From positions 1,178,001 to 1,242,000 of the forward strand of contig NC_016457.1 in assembly GCF_000226115.1 (NCBI RefSeq): a DNA stretch of 64,000 bases, in the 5' to 3' direction. The notes beneath the pieces were generated by a model that was given only the letters and a program-made list of their open reading frames with translations, was not told where the DNA came from and ran no database searches. Numbering within the stretch: position 1 is the first letter of the stretch; every line of letters starts with the position of its first letter. The stretch is from Thermothielavioides terrestris NRRL 8126 (Eukaryota; Ascomycota; Sordariomycetes; Sordariales; Chaetomiaceae). Below, piece by piece: positions 1-11,096 of this stretch. Both the position numbers and the translations under genes were made by a program.

Positions 1-2243
1 GAGACCCCTGTTGAGGGTTCGAAAGCGGCTGCCCCCACCAATATCTTTGCGACCCAGCCGAAAAAGGCCGAAGACAACACTGGCATGACCGGAGCGACGC
101 CCAATGGTACCGCCCCCAACCTCTTCTCATTCTCGGCCAAGACTGCGGAGACACCAGCTGCCGCTCCTCCTGCGTTCGGTGGCTCGAGTACCTCGGCGAG
201 TGCAACGACCTCGCTGTCTGGTGCCAACGCCCCCGAGTCTGGGCAACAGAAGCAGAAGGAGGAGGTTAAGGATTCCACAACCGCTCCTGCAACCGCCCCT
301 GTAACCGCGACTGCAACCGCCCCTTCCCTCTTCCCTACTCAGGCGGGTACTACCACGGAAGCTCCGAAAACCAACCTCTTCCAGTTCGGCCAGAACAAGA
401 CCGAGACGGCACCGGCCACCCAACCCCAGTTTGGCGGTTTATTTGGCAAATCGCAGGCGAGCGAGGCCCAAGCGGCAAAGCCAGCAACCTCCCTGTTCTC
501 CACCGGTGCGACACCGCCTGCCGGTAACATCTTCAGCGCGGGAACGGCTCCGGCTACCGCCAGCGCCGAGGAACCGGCTGCCAAGAAGTTCGCCTTCGGC
601 AGCACTGACAGCAAGTCCAACGGTTCTCTATTTGGTTCTGCTGCATCCACCCCTGCACCTGAGCCGGCAAAGCCGGCGGAGACGAAGAGCCTTTTTGGTA
701 CTCCCGCTAACCCGGCCGCTCCTGCGGCGGAGACCAAGAGCCTCTTTGGGAGCATGCCGGCGGCGCCCGCGACGGAGACCAAGAACCTCTTTGGCGCGGC
801 AGCACCGACTCCCGCCCAAGACTCGAAGCCGCTGTTTGGCGGCTTCGCTACAAGCAGCACCGAATCGAAGCCGCTATTTGCCGGCACTGCCGGCACCGCC
901 GGCGCGACCGAGTCGAAGCCGCTGTTTGGCGGCTTCGGTACAAGCAGCACCGAATCGAAGCCGCTCTTTGGCGGCACCGCCGGCGCGACCGAGTCGAAGC
1001 CTCTCTTTGGCAGCAATGTTGGAACCGCCGAAACGAAGCCGCTGTTTGGCAGCACCGCCGGCGCGACCGAGTCGAAGCCTCTCTTTGGCAGTGCTGCTGG
1101 AACCGCCGAAACGAAACCGGCTGGCTTGTTCGCCAACCCACCTGCCGCCGCGCCTGCGTCGACTGCTGCACCGATCTTTAACTTTGGTGCCTCTCAGACG
1201 CCTGCGACGTCGCAGGGCTCCGCGTCGCAGCAGCAGAACAATTCCATGTTCGGCACTGGCGGCAGTGCTTCGTTTACCTTCTCGGTTGGGGGTTCGGATG
1301 GATCTACGATCAAGAACCCCTTTGCCTCGGAAGGCACTCAGTCTGCCCCGTCGTCCTTCAATTTTGGAAGCGGGGACGCGCCATCCTCCACGGGCACATT
1401 CACCTTCAACGCCGGACCTACGCCTGCATTCAGCTTTGGCGGCGCATCTGGAAACGGCGCATCCGGCACGCAGCAGTCGTCCTCGTTTGGCGCGACTCCG
1501 GGACCCATATTCAACTTCGGAGGCTCGTCTCAGACGAGCGGTGCCCCCGTGTTCTCACAGCAGCCCCCTGCAGCAACTTCCTTCTTCGGCAATAGCCTGG
1601 CGCCCGGCGGGGGGACCTCAACAGGTACTAGTGAGTGTCGCCGTTGTTAGTCATGTTTTGAAGCAATATCATTAATGCCTAACGTCCAGATTCCCCTTTT
1701 ACCTTCGGCGGAGCTTCGAGCTTGGCGACGACGCCAGCGGCGACTACGCCCGAGCCGTCTGCCAAAGCTGAAGATGGTCAAGAAACAAACGCTGACGGGG
1801 ATGAGGCACCACAGGAGCAAATCTCGCTAACCGACGGCGGCCCCGGGGAGGAGGACGAGTCCGCCGTCCATGAAGTGCGGACCAAGGCGCTCAAGCTCGT
1901 CACGGATGCCGGTTCGGACGAGGAATCGGGCGCCAACGCAGACAAGGCCAAGAGCAAGAATTCTTGGAAGGTGCAGGGCTTGGGACCCCTGCGCATCCTC
2001 AAGAACAAGACCACCGGCGCGGTGCGCATGCTGCTGCGGGCGGAACCCCGCGGCCACATCGCGCTCAACAAGACCGTGCTGCCGGACTTCACATACAAGG
2101 CGGACAACAAGTACGTCAAGGTGACGACGGCGTCGGACGACGGCAAGGGGCTGGAGACGTGGATACTGCAGGTCAAGACGGCCGCGGCGGCGGAGGCTCT
2201 TGCCGCGGCGCTGGAGGAGCACAAGAAGGCGAACAAGAAGTAG
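1..2243 (+). CDS. NUP2: FG-repeat nucleoporin with C-terminal Ran-binding domain (Nup2/Nup61 type), 5' partial
   Basis: The reading frame is open from base 1, so the start lies upstream of the window. One intron (1631-1689) joins two exons into 727 visible residues. The first ~590 residues are Ala/Thr/Pro/Ser-rich, with many FG motifs of the forms SLFG, PLFG, FNFG and FSFG, typical of the disordered mesh that binds transport receptors. From about residue 600 to the end there is a RanBD1/RanBP1-like fold (acidic lead-in, WKVQGLGPLRILKNK, RMLLRAEP, then a helix ending in KKANKK), which binds Ran-GTP. An FG array plus C-terminal RanBD is the plan of yeast Nup2 and fission yeast Nup61, mobile nuclear-basket nucleoporins that help recycle importin alpha. 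The N-terminal importin-binding part is outside the window. Another RanBP1-domain nucleoporin is possible, so the symbol is by architecture. Confidence 0.85.
679..1125 (+). repeat. In-frame repeats encoding ESKPLFG/ETKPLFG units
   Basis: Inside the nucleoporin, a unit ending in (E)(S/T)K(P/S/N)LFG recurs about ten times. From about 820 the copies are nearly identical in DNA, alternating spacers that read GGFGTSST, GTAGAT and SNVGTA. This marks recent in-frame expansion of the FG region. Confidence 0.8.
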
Positions 2244-3211
2244 TGGACCATTGGGAATGCCCGGGATGGGCCATGTTTATTCGCTGCAAGGGACGAGGGC
2301 ATACTGGCTGCTTCACAACGGGTATATAATGAGGTAAGGTATTACTTGGCTTTTCATCCTGCATTAGATGGCTCGTGCAGGTGGTTTTTTTATTCTGGGA
2401 AAGCATAGCATGGCTTTTGCTGTTGTTTGGGTTATTGTAAGGCGTCATCGACGGGTTTGTTGTGTCGTCGGAAAAGGAGGGACCAGACACCGAGCCCAAG
2501 TTAGAAGTTCTCGACATGGAGGACGGCTGTATGTATGAGCTTGTGGGCGATTACTGGAACGCGAGAGGTGACGGGAGAATGTCCTGGCAATTGAAGAGTG
2601 GTGGCCTTCTCGGTTGGCACCGGAGCATCCGGGCACTCGTTTTCCAGGTGCTTTTGCCATGGCAGCCTTGATCGTGATTAGGTCTTCTTTGTCTTCGACC
2701 TGACTACTGATCCAGGCGGTCTGTCACAAGCCACGGTTGTCTGTGGCGATTGCGAAGAGCCGTCGCAGTTATGCAATCGGTCGTCTGGTATTGCTCCTCA
2801 ACGACGTTGGCGGCACATTCTTGAGACTTAGGGGTTGCGTTCTCAGAGCGACGGGAAGGGCATCTTGATCAGGTTCTTCCTGATGGAAGTGCTAGGTGGG
2901 ATTGGATACATCACAGTAGCGCTGCTTTTAGCGGCTGACGGGCACTAACGTTGCTTCGGGCTTGGGTGCAAGGCCCGCGCGGACCGCGATTGCCCCCACT
3001 ATATTTTAGTTACAGAAAGATTCAGTCAGCCTCGCGCGCCCATTCCATTTGCCGTCTTTATCAATCCACCCACCCGTCAACAATCCGTAGCTGTGCAGTC
3101 GGCTCCTAGCGGCAGATTCAGGCACAACAAGGCCGGGCGTCAGGCCCAACTCCTTGACTGATCCTCATCAACCAGAAGATCGATCGCTCAATCCGAGGGC
3201 AGGCCGCCAAG
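2244..3211. other. Intergenic: NUP2 3' flank and TFB5 promoter
   Basis: No supportable gene here. The short open frames show no domain and no coding bias. An AT-rich stretch near 2999-3010 lies about 200 bp before the TFB5 start. Confidence 0.6.
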
Positions 3212-3595
3212 ATGGTGAGGGCAATACGAGGTGAGTGCTGGCCCCTGCCCGGCCTGCCGTTTCCGTTCCGTTTTCCTTAACACTCGCTGGCTATAAAACT
3301 ACGGCAAACGGGCAGGCGTGCTCATCGAGTGCGAGCCGGCCATCAAGTCCATCATCGTCCACCTCGACAGCGCCAACAACGACATCATCATTGAGGACCT
3401 CGATGAGACGCATCTCGTCGTCAAGGAGAACATGGTGCAGGTGCTGAAGCAGAAGCTCGAGGACGTGAGTGCAATCATTGCTAACTTCCACCTCCTCACC
3501 CCTGGTCAAGCTGTGCAGCTCGTGGCTAACTGTGGCGGAAAAAGCGTCTTAAAGAGACGTACCGTCCCGAGGAGCCGCTGGAGGATAGCGACTAG
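3212..3595 (+). CDS. TFB5: TFIIH subunit Tfb5 (TTDA/GTF2H5 homologue)
   Basis: Three exons (3212-3230, 3316-3464, 3545-3595) give a 72-residue protein, the same size as yeast Tfb5. It begins [17 protein letters not shown], continues through the FIIEDLD-type motif (here [14 protein letters not shown]) and ends EEPLEDSD. Tfb5 is the smallest TFIIH core subunit. It pairs with Tfb2/p52 and stimulates XPB (Ssl2) in nucleotide excision repair. The first exon is only 19 nt, so the gene is easily missed. Both introns have GTGAGT donors; the second ends at an AAAG acceptor. Restoration of the whole family sequence makes the splice model strong. Confidence 0.93.
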
Positions 3596-3866
3596 GAGCG
3601 TCTATGAAGACAGTTGTGTTTCTAGGCGTATCTCACCTGTTTGGGTGCTGGTCCATCCCTCGTCCTGTAACTGCGCGCGGATCAACGTTCAACGCTCGGC
3701 AGGCGTTCTCCGCATCTGTGATAAGATGTTGCGAGTGTTTGATATCATGATCCTGTCGCCCCTGAAAATGGGATAGTGGTAGTCTGGATTACATCTGGAG
3801 CTCACCGGGGTGTGCCCATAGAGGAGAGCAAGTTATTACATCGTACGCCTGCATTCGTTTCCGCCT

Positions 3867-4963
3867 TCAAAGCTTCTCGAACGTTGGCTTGCGCCTTTCC
3901 AGGCCCGACGTGAGAGCGGCGGCGACGTCGCTTGTTTGGAGGGCGGCAGCATTCCAAACACCCGTGTATCTCAGGTCTGCGGTGTTCAGTCAGTCCTGCA
4001 AACGGCATAACACACTGCTAGTGGCAGGGGAAGAGGGGACCGCCTACTATCCTCAACCGTGTGATCCCGGCTGTGATTCAGCAGCTCCTTGGTCCCCTGC
4101 ACCGCCACGGGGCTCTTGGAGGCGATGAAGGCGGCCGTCTTGAAGGCCGCGGCCAGCGCGGCGGCCTTGGACTCGTGCACCTGGCTGACGAAGCCGACCG
4201 ACAGGGCCTCGGCGGCGTCGAAGTCGCGCGCCGAGAGACAGACGTCCTTGACCCAGGACTGGCTGCCCACGGCCTTGGGCAGCCGCGCCAGGGTGCCGAG
4301 GTCGGCCGCCAGCCCGATGTCGACCTCCTTGACGGCGAACCGCGTGTCCTTGGCGCACACGCGGATGTCGGCGCAAGCTGCGATGTCGATGGCCAGCCCG
4401 ATGGAGATGCCATGCATGACGCAGATGACGGCTGTGGGACCGAGGTCAGTGCCCGAGTATTTAACTACCACTTCCTAGCCTAGACAGAAGACGACGAGGA
4501 TGCGGGCTCGCGCAGCAGATCGCTATTTAAATTTCAACAACAGAAAGAAACACCTACGCTTCTCACACCTCTCCACCGCCGAGATACACTCCTGCATCTC
4601 AGCGATGTGCCTCCTCAGCCTGGCCGCCCTGCGCGCGCCGTCCTCCCCGCTCCCCGCTTCCCCCGCCGCGGGACTGAGGAGCAGCCCGCTTTCGCTCGCG
4701 GCCGTGACGTCCAGGCCGGCAGTGAAGGCGCGCTCGCCGGCGCCCGAGAGCACCACGGCGCGCACGTCGGCGTCGCCCGACAGCTGCCGGAACACGCGCC
4801 GCAGCTCCAGCCACATGGCCTCGATGAAGGTGTTGAGCTTGGCCGGGCGGTGGATCTCGACGTGCGCGACGAAGGGGGCGGGGGTCGTCACGCGGAAGTA
4901 CGAGAGGTTACTGTAGGCGGCGGCGGCTGGTGCCGGCGATGGTGGTAGTGGTCGTTGCGCCAT
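3867..4963 (-). CDS. Delta(3,5)-delta(2,4)-dienoyl-CoA isomerase, crotonase family (ECH1/Dci type)
   Basis: Three exons (4558-4963, 4048-4431, 3867-3976; introns 126 and 71 bp) encode a ~299-residue crotonase-fold protein. The junction after CEK restores ...ERCEKPVICVMHGISIGLAID. The oxyanion-hole region and the acidic residues of the ECH1 subgroup (ACADIR, VKEVD, LAADLGTL) are present, as is the family signature SKSPVAVQGTKELLNHSRDH. These enzymes isomerise 3,5-dienoyl-CoA to 2,4-dienoyl-CoA during beta-oxidation of odd-position unsaturated fatty acids, in peroxisomes and/or mitochondria. The protein ends FEKL, which resembles but does not match the usual PTS1 (S/A/C-K/R-L). The N-terminus, Ala/Pro-rich before SYFRVT, is not a clear mitochondrial presequence. 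Confidence 0.9.
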
Positions 4964-7241
4964 GGTGGTCTGGGTAGTGTTGTTGATGGTCTTGCGTGGC
5001 TCTGTCTTGGATCGGGTAGAGTGTCCAATGGCGGGTTGTGTTCAGATCAAGAACGAGGGAGTGAAGACGGAGTCGGTTCACGGGGACGGTGCGACACTCG
5101 CTGAAAGATCCTCTGGAATCCCGTCGAACTACTGCGCTGCACCCTCGGACTATGTGTTTAAAATACTCCCTTAACGGGGAATATCCGCTGCTGTTTGGTT
5201 GTGTCGAGATGCGATCTCTCAGCAACGGTGCAGCTCGAAGTTGCCGAGGCCCAGAGTGGGGGCCCCGGGCGAGAAGCGGGCCGACGCCGAAGACTGGGAG
5301 AGCCATCCGGGCCGGCGCCAGCAAACTGTGGGCCTCGACCGCGGACGGATCGCTGACCATGTGAACCACAGCCAAGGAGTTAGTGTAAGTCTCCAAACTT
5401 ATACCGTGTCTTGAGCTGAAACTCCGACGGAGGTACACTGGTCAAGCCTGGCGGTGCTTAGTTTATTTCATGGATCGAACGTCCACAGTCGCAATGCAAA
5501 CCAGAGGTGGCAGAATGCCGTTCCATAGCGGAGGCGACCCAGATCGGGCCCGGTTGAGGCCCCCCTTTTCGCGCCCTGCCACGAGCTTACACTCCAGCCC
5601 TTGTTTGTTTGTTAGTTTGGTACCTAGAGTGGATCACCATCAGCATGTGCAGACTGATTGGTTGAATTGGCTGGCGTGGCTGATTTTGGTCGATTCTGGG
5701 ACAGCAGGGTGTGAAGTGCCGGAGCCAATTTATGGAGCAGGGGGGTTTAAAAAGCCAGATTTTGGTTGGCTGCAGGCCCCTGTTAAAATTGGGGCTAAGA
5801 ACCAAACTAACAAACAAACAAGGGTTGGAGTGTACCTTGCCACGAGCTGACCTGGGCCCCCCGCGCCGGGCCAATGCATTGCCCACACGCTCAATTGCGG
5901 CTGCAGCAGCCTGATGGAGGCCGGGACGGCCAAGGTGGCGCCGCACCTGCGTCCGCTTTCTGCGACCACCAGCCGCGCCACTCAGCGGCCGTTAGTTATT
6001 GCTCAATTCTTCTGACAATCTGTGGCTCCCCAGCCCGTCAATTTGAGGGCTTTTTTCTCTAGCCTGGTAGAAAAAAGAAAGAGAAGAAGAAGAAGCAATG
6101 GGAGGGTTAAGACTTTACACTAGCTCCCCTCGTACACCAACTATCCTCGATACCGAAAAGGCTTTGCAACCCTGGCTTGGCGTCTGGCCGGTGGGGCCTG
6201 CCATCTGCCACGCAACTGCTGTGGCAGTTGAGGGTCCACCCTGAGACAGTTCACCCGATCTCTCTGCTCCAAGGAAGTCGTTGTTAACGTAAATGTGGTG
6301 GTGACTTTCGCCAGGCTTCTCACATTAACCGAGACCATCCTTACACACCTTGTATTTCGTGGTCCGCACCCTAGTAGACAAAGTTTTGCCGGCTTTTTAT
6401 CATCCGCAACACCGGCAGCGCGCCTACTCCCTGAATAACCTGGAAGCAGAGATTCGCGCAAAAGCCCCGATCCTGTCGCCTCTCTGGAGAAACCCACACT
6501 GCAGGCCCAATAACGGCAGCCCACGCGCGCCCCTCGTCAACCCCGTTAGTTACGGTCGAATAATCACTCCCCAATCAGCGACGGAAGACCGAGTGCCGCC
6601 GCCGCCGCCGACCCCCGTCCGACCCCGTCCAGCCCCGTCAAAGGTGCTATTTGGGACCCCATCATACGTGGTCTTGCCGCAGTGATACCTCCCTGCTGGT
6701 TCCTCCCAACCGTTAGTTAGCGCTCCATGCCACCTCAACCGCCCGCCGAGCGACGTTCCTGGAAATAGACCCAAACGCCCAAACGTGGCTGCTGCGGCGC
6801 ATAGACGATGGGAGTGACACCGCGAATTGCGCCTCTTCGCATTTCACGTCGTCCGTCTGCCGTCTGCCAGTCTTGTCTAGATTGGGCCTGCTCGCCCCTC
6901 CCGCCCTCTCGACCCAGACCCTGCCGAACGGCCTAGTTATACTGCCTGTATATTCCGTACAGTACATACGGAACACTGGGTACCGCAGCCAAGGCGACTT
7001 CCCTGGCCGGACGCCGCTCGACCCGACCTGGTTCTGGCCCTGCTTTTCTCGACAGGGCTGCCGCCCCTCAGCACCTTGTTCGTTCGACCTCTCGAAGCAG
7101 CCTCCCTCCTTTTTGTGCCGAACCGTCCCCCCACGACGGTTTCGGCGTCACCTCTGAGATCGTGAGGCCCTTGAATCTGCCGTATCGCGATCCCCTCACA
7201 CGCATCCACGTAGCGACTCTGCTGGCCCGGGGGACACGACA
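4964..7241. other. Long divergent intergenic region
   Basis: Upstream of both the isomerase (-) and the SH3-SAM-PH gene (+). Apart from the inverted-repeat element at 5577-5848 I see no gene. Open frames here have no recognisable domain. The GC-rich stretch 6550-7240 is probably leader and promoter of the downstream gene. Confidence 0.55.
5577..5848. mobile_element. MITE-like element with 34-bp terminal inverted repeats
   Basis: Inverted repeats 5588-5621 and 5801-5834 match at 33 of 34 positions. Each begins TACACTCC at its outer end and runs into TTGTTTGTTTGTTAGTTTGGT. The same 11 bases, TGCCACGAGCT, lie outside both ends (5577-5587 and 5838-5848), separated on the right by three extra bases (CCT). 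The inner 179 bp have no convincing coding frame. Short size, terminal inverted repeats, no ORF and a flanking duplication fit a non-autonomous DNA transposon. An 11-bp duplication would suit the Mutator (MULE) group, but the family is inferred. Confidence 0.75.
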
Positions 7242-10200
7242 ATGGCCGCACCTAACCCCAACAGGCCCGAGGTGGGCGACATACTTATTGTCATCCGTGA
7301 GTCGCCCCAGCTCCAGTATCCCGCCCTCGAGTGCATTGCTTCGGCGCTGCGTGGCTGCTGCATGAAGCAATCGGCTTCGGGTGCATCAACCGGTGTCCGG
7401 GAAGAGGAACAAGAGCTGACTTCGTCCGCTCCCCGCAGACGACTTCCAGGCCCGAAGTTCCGATGAGTTGACCCTAGCGAAGGGCGATCGTGTCGAGCTG
7501 CTCGAGCGCGACGACGAGTTTGGAGATGGGTGGTTCCTTGGCAAGCACACAGTCAACGGCAACAGTGGCCTGTTTCCAGAGGGTGGGTTGGCAGCCCGGC
7601 ACAATTTGCGCATTGCACTTCCCGAGCTGACATGGCATAGTGTATACGCGGCCGGCGCCGAAAGCTGCCACACACGCTCCCGTGCTCTCGCCACCGAAGC
7701 AGCCTCTGACGCCCTTAGCCGAGGCCGCCAAAGAGCAGAAAACGGCCGCCGCAAGTCAGCCAGCGGAAGAGACTCGAAGTGCGCCCGAGCCCGATTCGAA
7801 ACCGGGCCCGGCCGCCCTCCCTCTCAGTTCCTTCAAGTCGCCGATACCCCCTACCAGCCCCGCTCCGCCTTCGGCCAGCAGTGCCCCCGCCGTGGTCGGT
7901 TCCGGCCCCAGCAGCACTGCGCGGCCAAACACCAGCACAGATAGCCACGTCCTGCACGAGACTCTGACGGTCATCAACGAGCACATCACCGATTTCAACA
8001 CCGCGCAGGGCAGCGCGTCGCTCCGGAATGGTAATGACTCCAGCAGCGAGTACAGTTCGCAACTGGATCACAGAATCTCGTACATACAGGGCGAGGAGAC
8101 AGACGAGGAGGAAGAGACGGTCCATACACGCCAGGAGGTCGAGTCGTGGTCTGCCGACCAGGTCGCCGAGTATCTGTTTACCGCCGGCGTGGAAAAACAG
8201 CACTGCGAGGTGTTCAGGGATCAGGAAATCACAGGCGAAGTTATCCTTGGAATGGACCAGACTTCGCTCTTCATCAAGGCGCTCGACCTGGGTTCTGTCG
8301 GAAGGCGACTGAAGACGTGGCAAAAAATCAAGCAACTCCAGGACCAGGTCAACGGACAGGCGCCGAGCACGGGGAGGAATACCCAGACGTACGGGAGCGA
8401 CGCCGGATCCGACGCAGGAAGGGTGCGGAGCAGGACGAACACAATAACGAGCTCGGGCCCGCGGCTGTCCCCTCTCAACGAAGCATCTCTCTCTGCCATG
8501 GCGCACCGGCAGTCGCAAACGCAGAAGCCCGGGCCGTACGAGCCTGTCTCACCCGTCTCGCCGCTTGTGGACAGCCCGACCCGCACGTTCCACGACAAAC
8601 GGCCGTCTGCTGCATCTGTCCGAGATTTGCACCACTCCCGCCGCCACTCTTCAAACGATTACCGCCTCACAGGCACGACGCTCAACACTCCGTCCATCTC
8701 CTCCCCCAAGCCTCCAATGAGCGGCGCGTTGGCCCGGCCGGCCGTCTCGCATAAGAAGCAGCCGTCGTTCGACCGGAACTGGACGCTGGGGAGCGCCACG
8801 GCTCAGGCGTCGCGGCCTTTGTCGTCGGCGGGGCTCCAGGACGGCCTGTCGGGACAGGTGGCGGATCTCCAAGATTCTGCGGTCGAGCTCGATCGGGGCT
8901 ACTTCTCGGGCCCCGATGCGGACTCTCGGCGACGCAACGTCTTAAAGAAGCGCGACAGCATGCAAGCATCGCCGAGGCCGAGCTATGCCGAGGAGCAGCG
9001 GGTGCGGAGCGCCACGGCGTTGTCGCGGCACTCGAGGCTCGGGAGCACGGATTCCGTCCGCGACTCGCCGCTATCTCCCGCTGCGCAGAAATACTACGGC
9101 GTTGCGAAGCGGTCGCCGTCGGCCGCAACCGCGGACTCGTTCCGCCACATCTCGGGCTCGAAAGAGGCCGCACCCCCCACCGTCACAAGACTGGACAGCA
9201 ATTCGTCGAACCAGTCCCAGTCGTCGCCCAAGTCTGCCATCAAGCGGCTAAGCCAAGTCAACCATCCGGACTTCAACGTGAGCGTGATGCTGCGGAGCGG
9301 ATTCGGAGGGTTACGGGCCGCCTCGGACGCTGTTACGGGTAGCGAACGAGCCAAGGTGTCGCCGGTTGATCCGCCGTCCAAGGAGTCTCCGATGTACTCG
9401 CCTGCCCGCACGGGGTCTAGCACGCCCTCGGGGGGGGCGAGTTTCGACCTCGATTCTCCGGACGCGAGGAAGAGCCCAAGCACGGTGGCCACCCCGGCCA
9501 GCCGCAGCAGCCGCAAGAAGACGAAGCAGGAGACTAGCGCGTACACCCGCGGCCTCCAGAAGATCAGCCCCCAAGAGGCGATGAAGGATGCCGACTACAG
9601 CGGGTGGATGAAGAAGAGGAGCGCCAATCTCATGGCGACGTGGAAGCCGCGCCTCTTCGTCCTGAAGGGCCGGCGTCTCGCGTACTACTACTCCGAGGAC
9701 GACGAACAGGAGCGAGGCCTGATCGACATCTCGTTCCACCGGGTCCTCCCGGCGGACAACGAGCGGCTCACGGGCCTCCATGCTACGCTCACGGGGGCCT
9801 CGAGCACACCCGCCATGCCGGCCGGGAGCCACATCACGACGTCGGCGGCGGCCGACGCGGAGCGCGACCCGGCCAAGGAGTCGGACTCCATCTTCATCTT
9901 CAAGCTGGTGCCGCCGCGCGCCGGCCTCTCGCGCGCCGTGAACTTCACCAAGCCTACGGTGCACTACTTCGCCGTCCCGAACATCAAGCAGGGGCGGCTG
10001 TGGATGGCGGCGCTGATGAAGGCGACGATCGACCGCGACGACACGCAGCCGATCACGACGACGTACCAGCAGAAGACCATCTCGCTGGCCAAGGCGCGCC
10101 AGATGCGGCACCGGCCGCCGGCGCTGATGAACCTGGACGAGCCCGACGACGCCGGCAGCGAGAAGAAGGGGTCTGCCGGCGGCGGGAAGGACAGCAACGG

Positions 10201-10351
10201 GCTCGGCATCGTCTACGGCGAGGTCGACAGCGCGATCGCCGGCCTGGAGAAGTTTGGGTTGCAGCAGCATCCCGAGAGCGCCCGGCCAGGGGGGTTCGGC
10301 GGCGGGCTCGGGTCGGAGAAAGACACGTCGTTGCTGCCGCAGAGTGCTTAG
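7242..10351 (+). CDS. SH3-SAM-PH cell-polarity protein (Boi1/Boi2/Pob1 family)
   Basis: Three exons (7242-7296, 7439-7582, 7641-10351) encode 969 residues. An SH3 domain (about 14-66) is rebuilt across the first junction (DFQARSSDELTLAKGDRVELLE) and ends GNSGLFPE. A SAM domain lies at about 232-300 (ESWSADQVAEYLFTAGV to KTWQKIKQL). A PH domain lies at about 717-865 (GWMKKRSANLMATWKPRLFVLKG to RLWMAALMKATI). The linkers are Ser/Pro-rich. This order is that of budding-yeast Boi1/Boi2 and fission-yeast Pob1, cortical scaffolds that bind Cdc42/Bem1, formins and anionic lipids to promote polarised exocytosis and tip growth. A ~50-residue low-complexity insert splits the PH domain between its beta strands (near TGASSTPAMPAGS). 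The start was chosen because it directly precedes the SH3 domain. Confidence 0.9.
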
Positions 10352-11096
10352 GCGCAGCTTGGGTGTATGAACGTCTTGGGACGCTGACGGGGACCCGGCC
10401 GAGATTTTTCTCCCCTATTGTTTTTCCCTTGCCCCCATCCATCCAAACCAATCCCTCGACCGAGACTGCCTGCTTGTGTTCGAAAACGAAAAAAACCGAA
10501 AAAAAAAACACAAAGTCCCTTCTAGCGTGTGCTTTTTGCTTACAATACCCCCTCTCGGCCACGCCGGCTTGGTCGACGCAGCTTTTTCTCTCTGTCTACT
10601 TGGTATCCGTTCCCTAAGCCGTCATGCCGTTCATAATGTGTCATGTATCTCGGAAGCAGGCGGGGGGGCATTGATGGGAGTGGCGAGGGTGGCCCTTTAC
10701 TCCCCTATATGATAGTTAGCACAGCTTTCATCGTCCGCTCGCCGGCTCGATCCTCTTTTCGATTTTGCTCTGTTCTCTGTGTGGATCTTGCGGCGATGTG
10801 TCATGTACTATTTGATGATCTGCTTGCAGCGTGTTCGAACAACATGAATTTACAAGTGGGCCTGATGAAAAGGTTGTTGACAGCGTGCAAGGGAATGAAC
10901 GGCCGTGTTGAGTGAGTGAGCCGGGTACATATACTCACTCTACTGGCAGGAATGAGCAAACCCGCTTCTTTCTTTGAAAGCGTGGCCGATGGGAGAAGGG
11001 AGGAAGCAGGCAGCTAGCTGCCAACAACATAGTCGAGGCATATCCGGCAACGCGACATGATCCTGTCGCCTGTCTGCCCATCCCCTTCTCTCCCTC
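10352..11096. other. Convergent intergenic region
   Basis: 3' flanks of the SH3-SAM-PH gene (+) and the dehydrogenase (-). An A-rich run at about 10489-10510 is the only notable feature. I see no gene. Confidence 0.6.

Noticed and set aside
339..1136. 265-codon - strand open frame inside the nucleoporin
   Set aside because: Complement shadow of the PLFG repeats; the + strand frame has the FG/RanBD structure.
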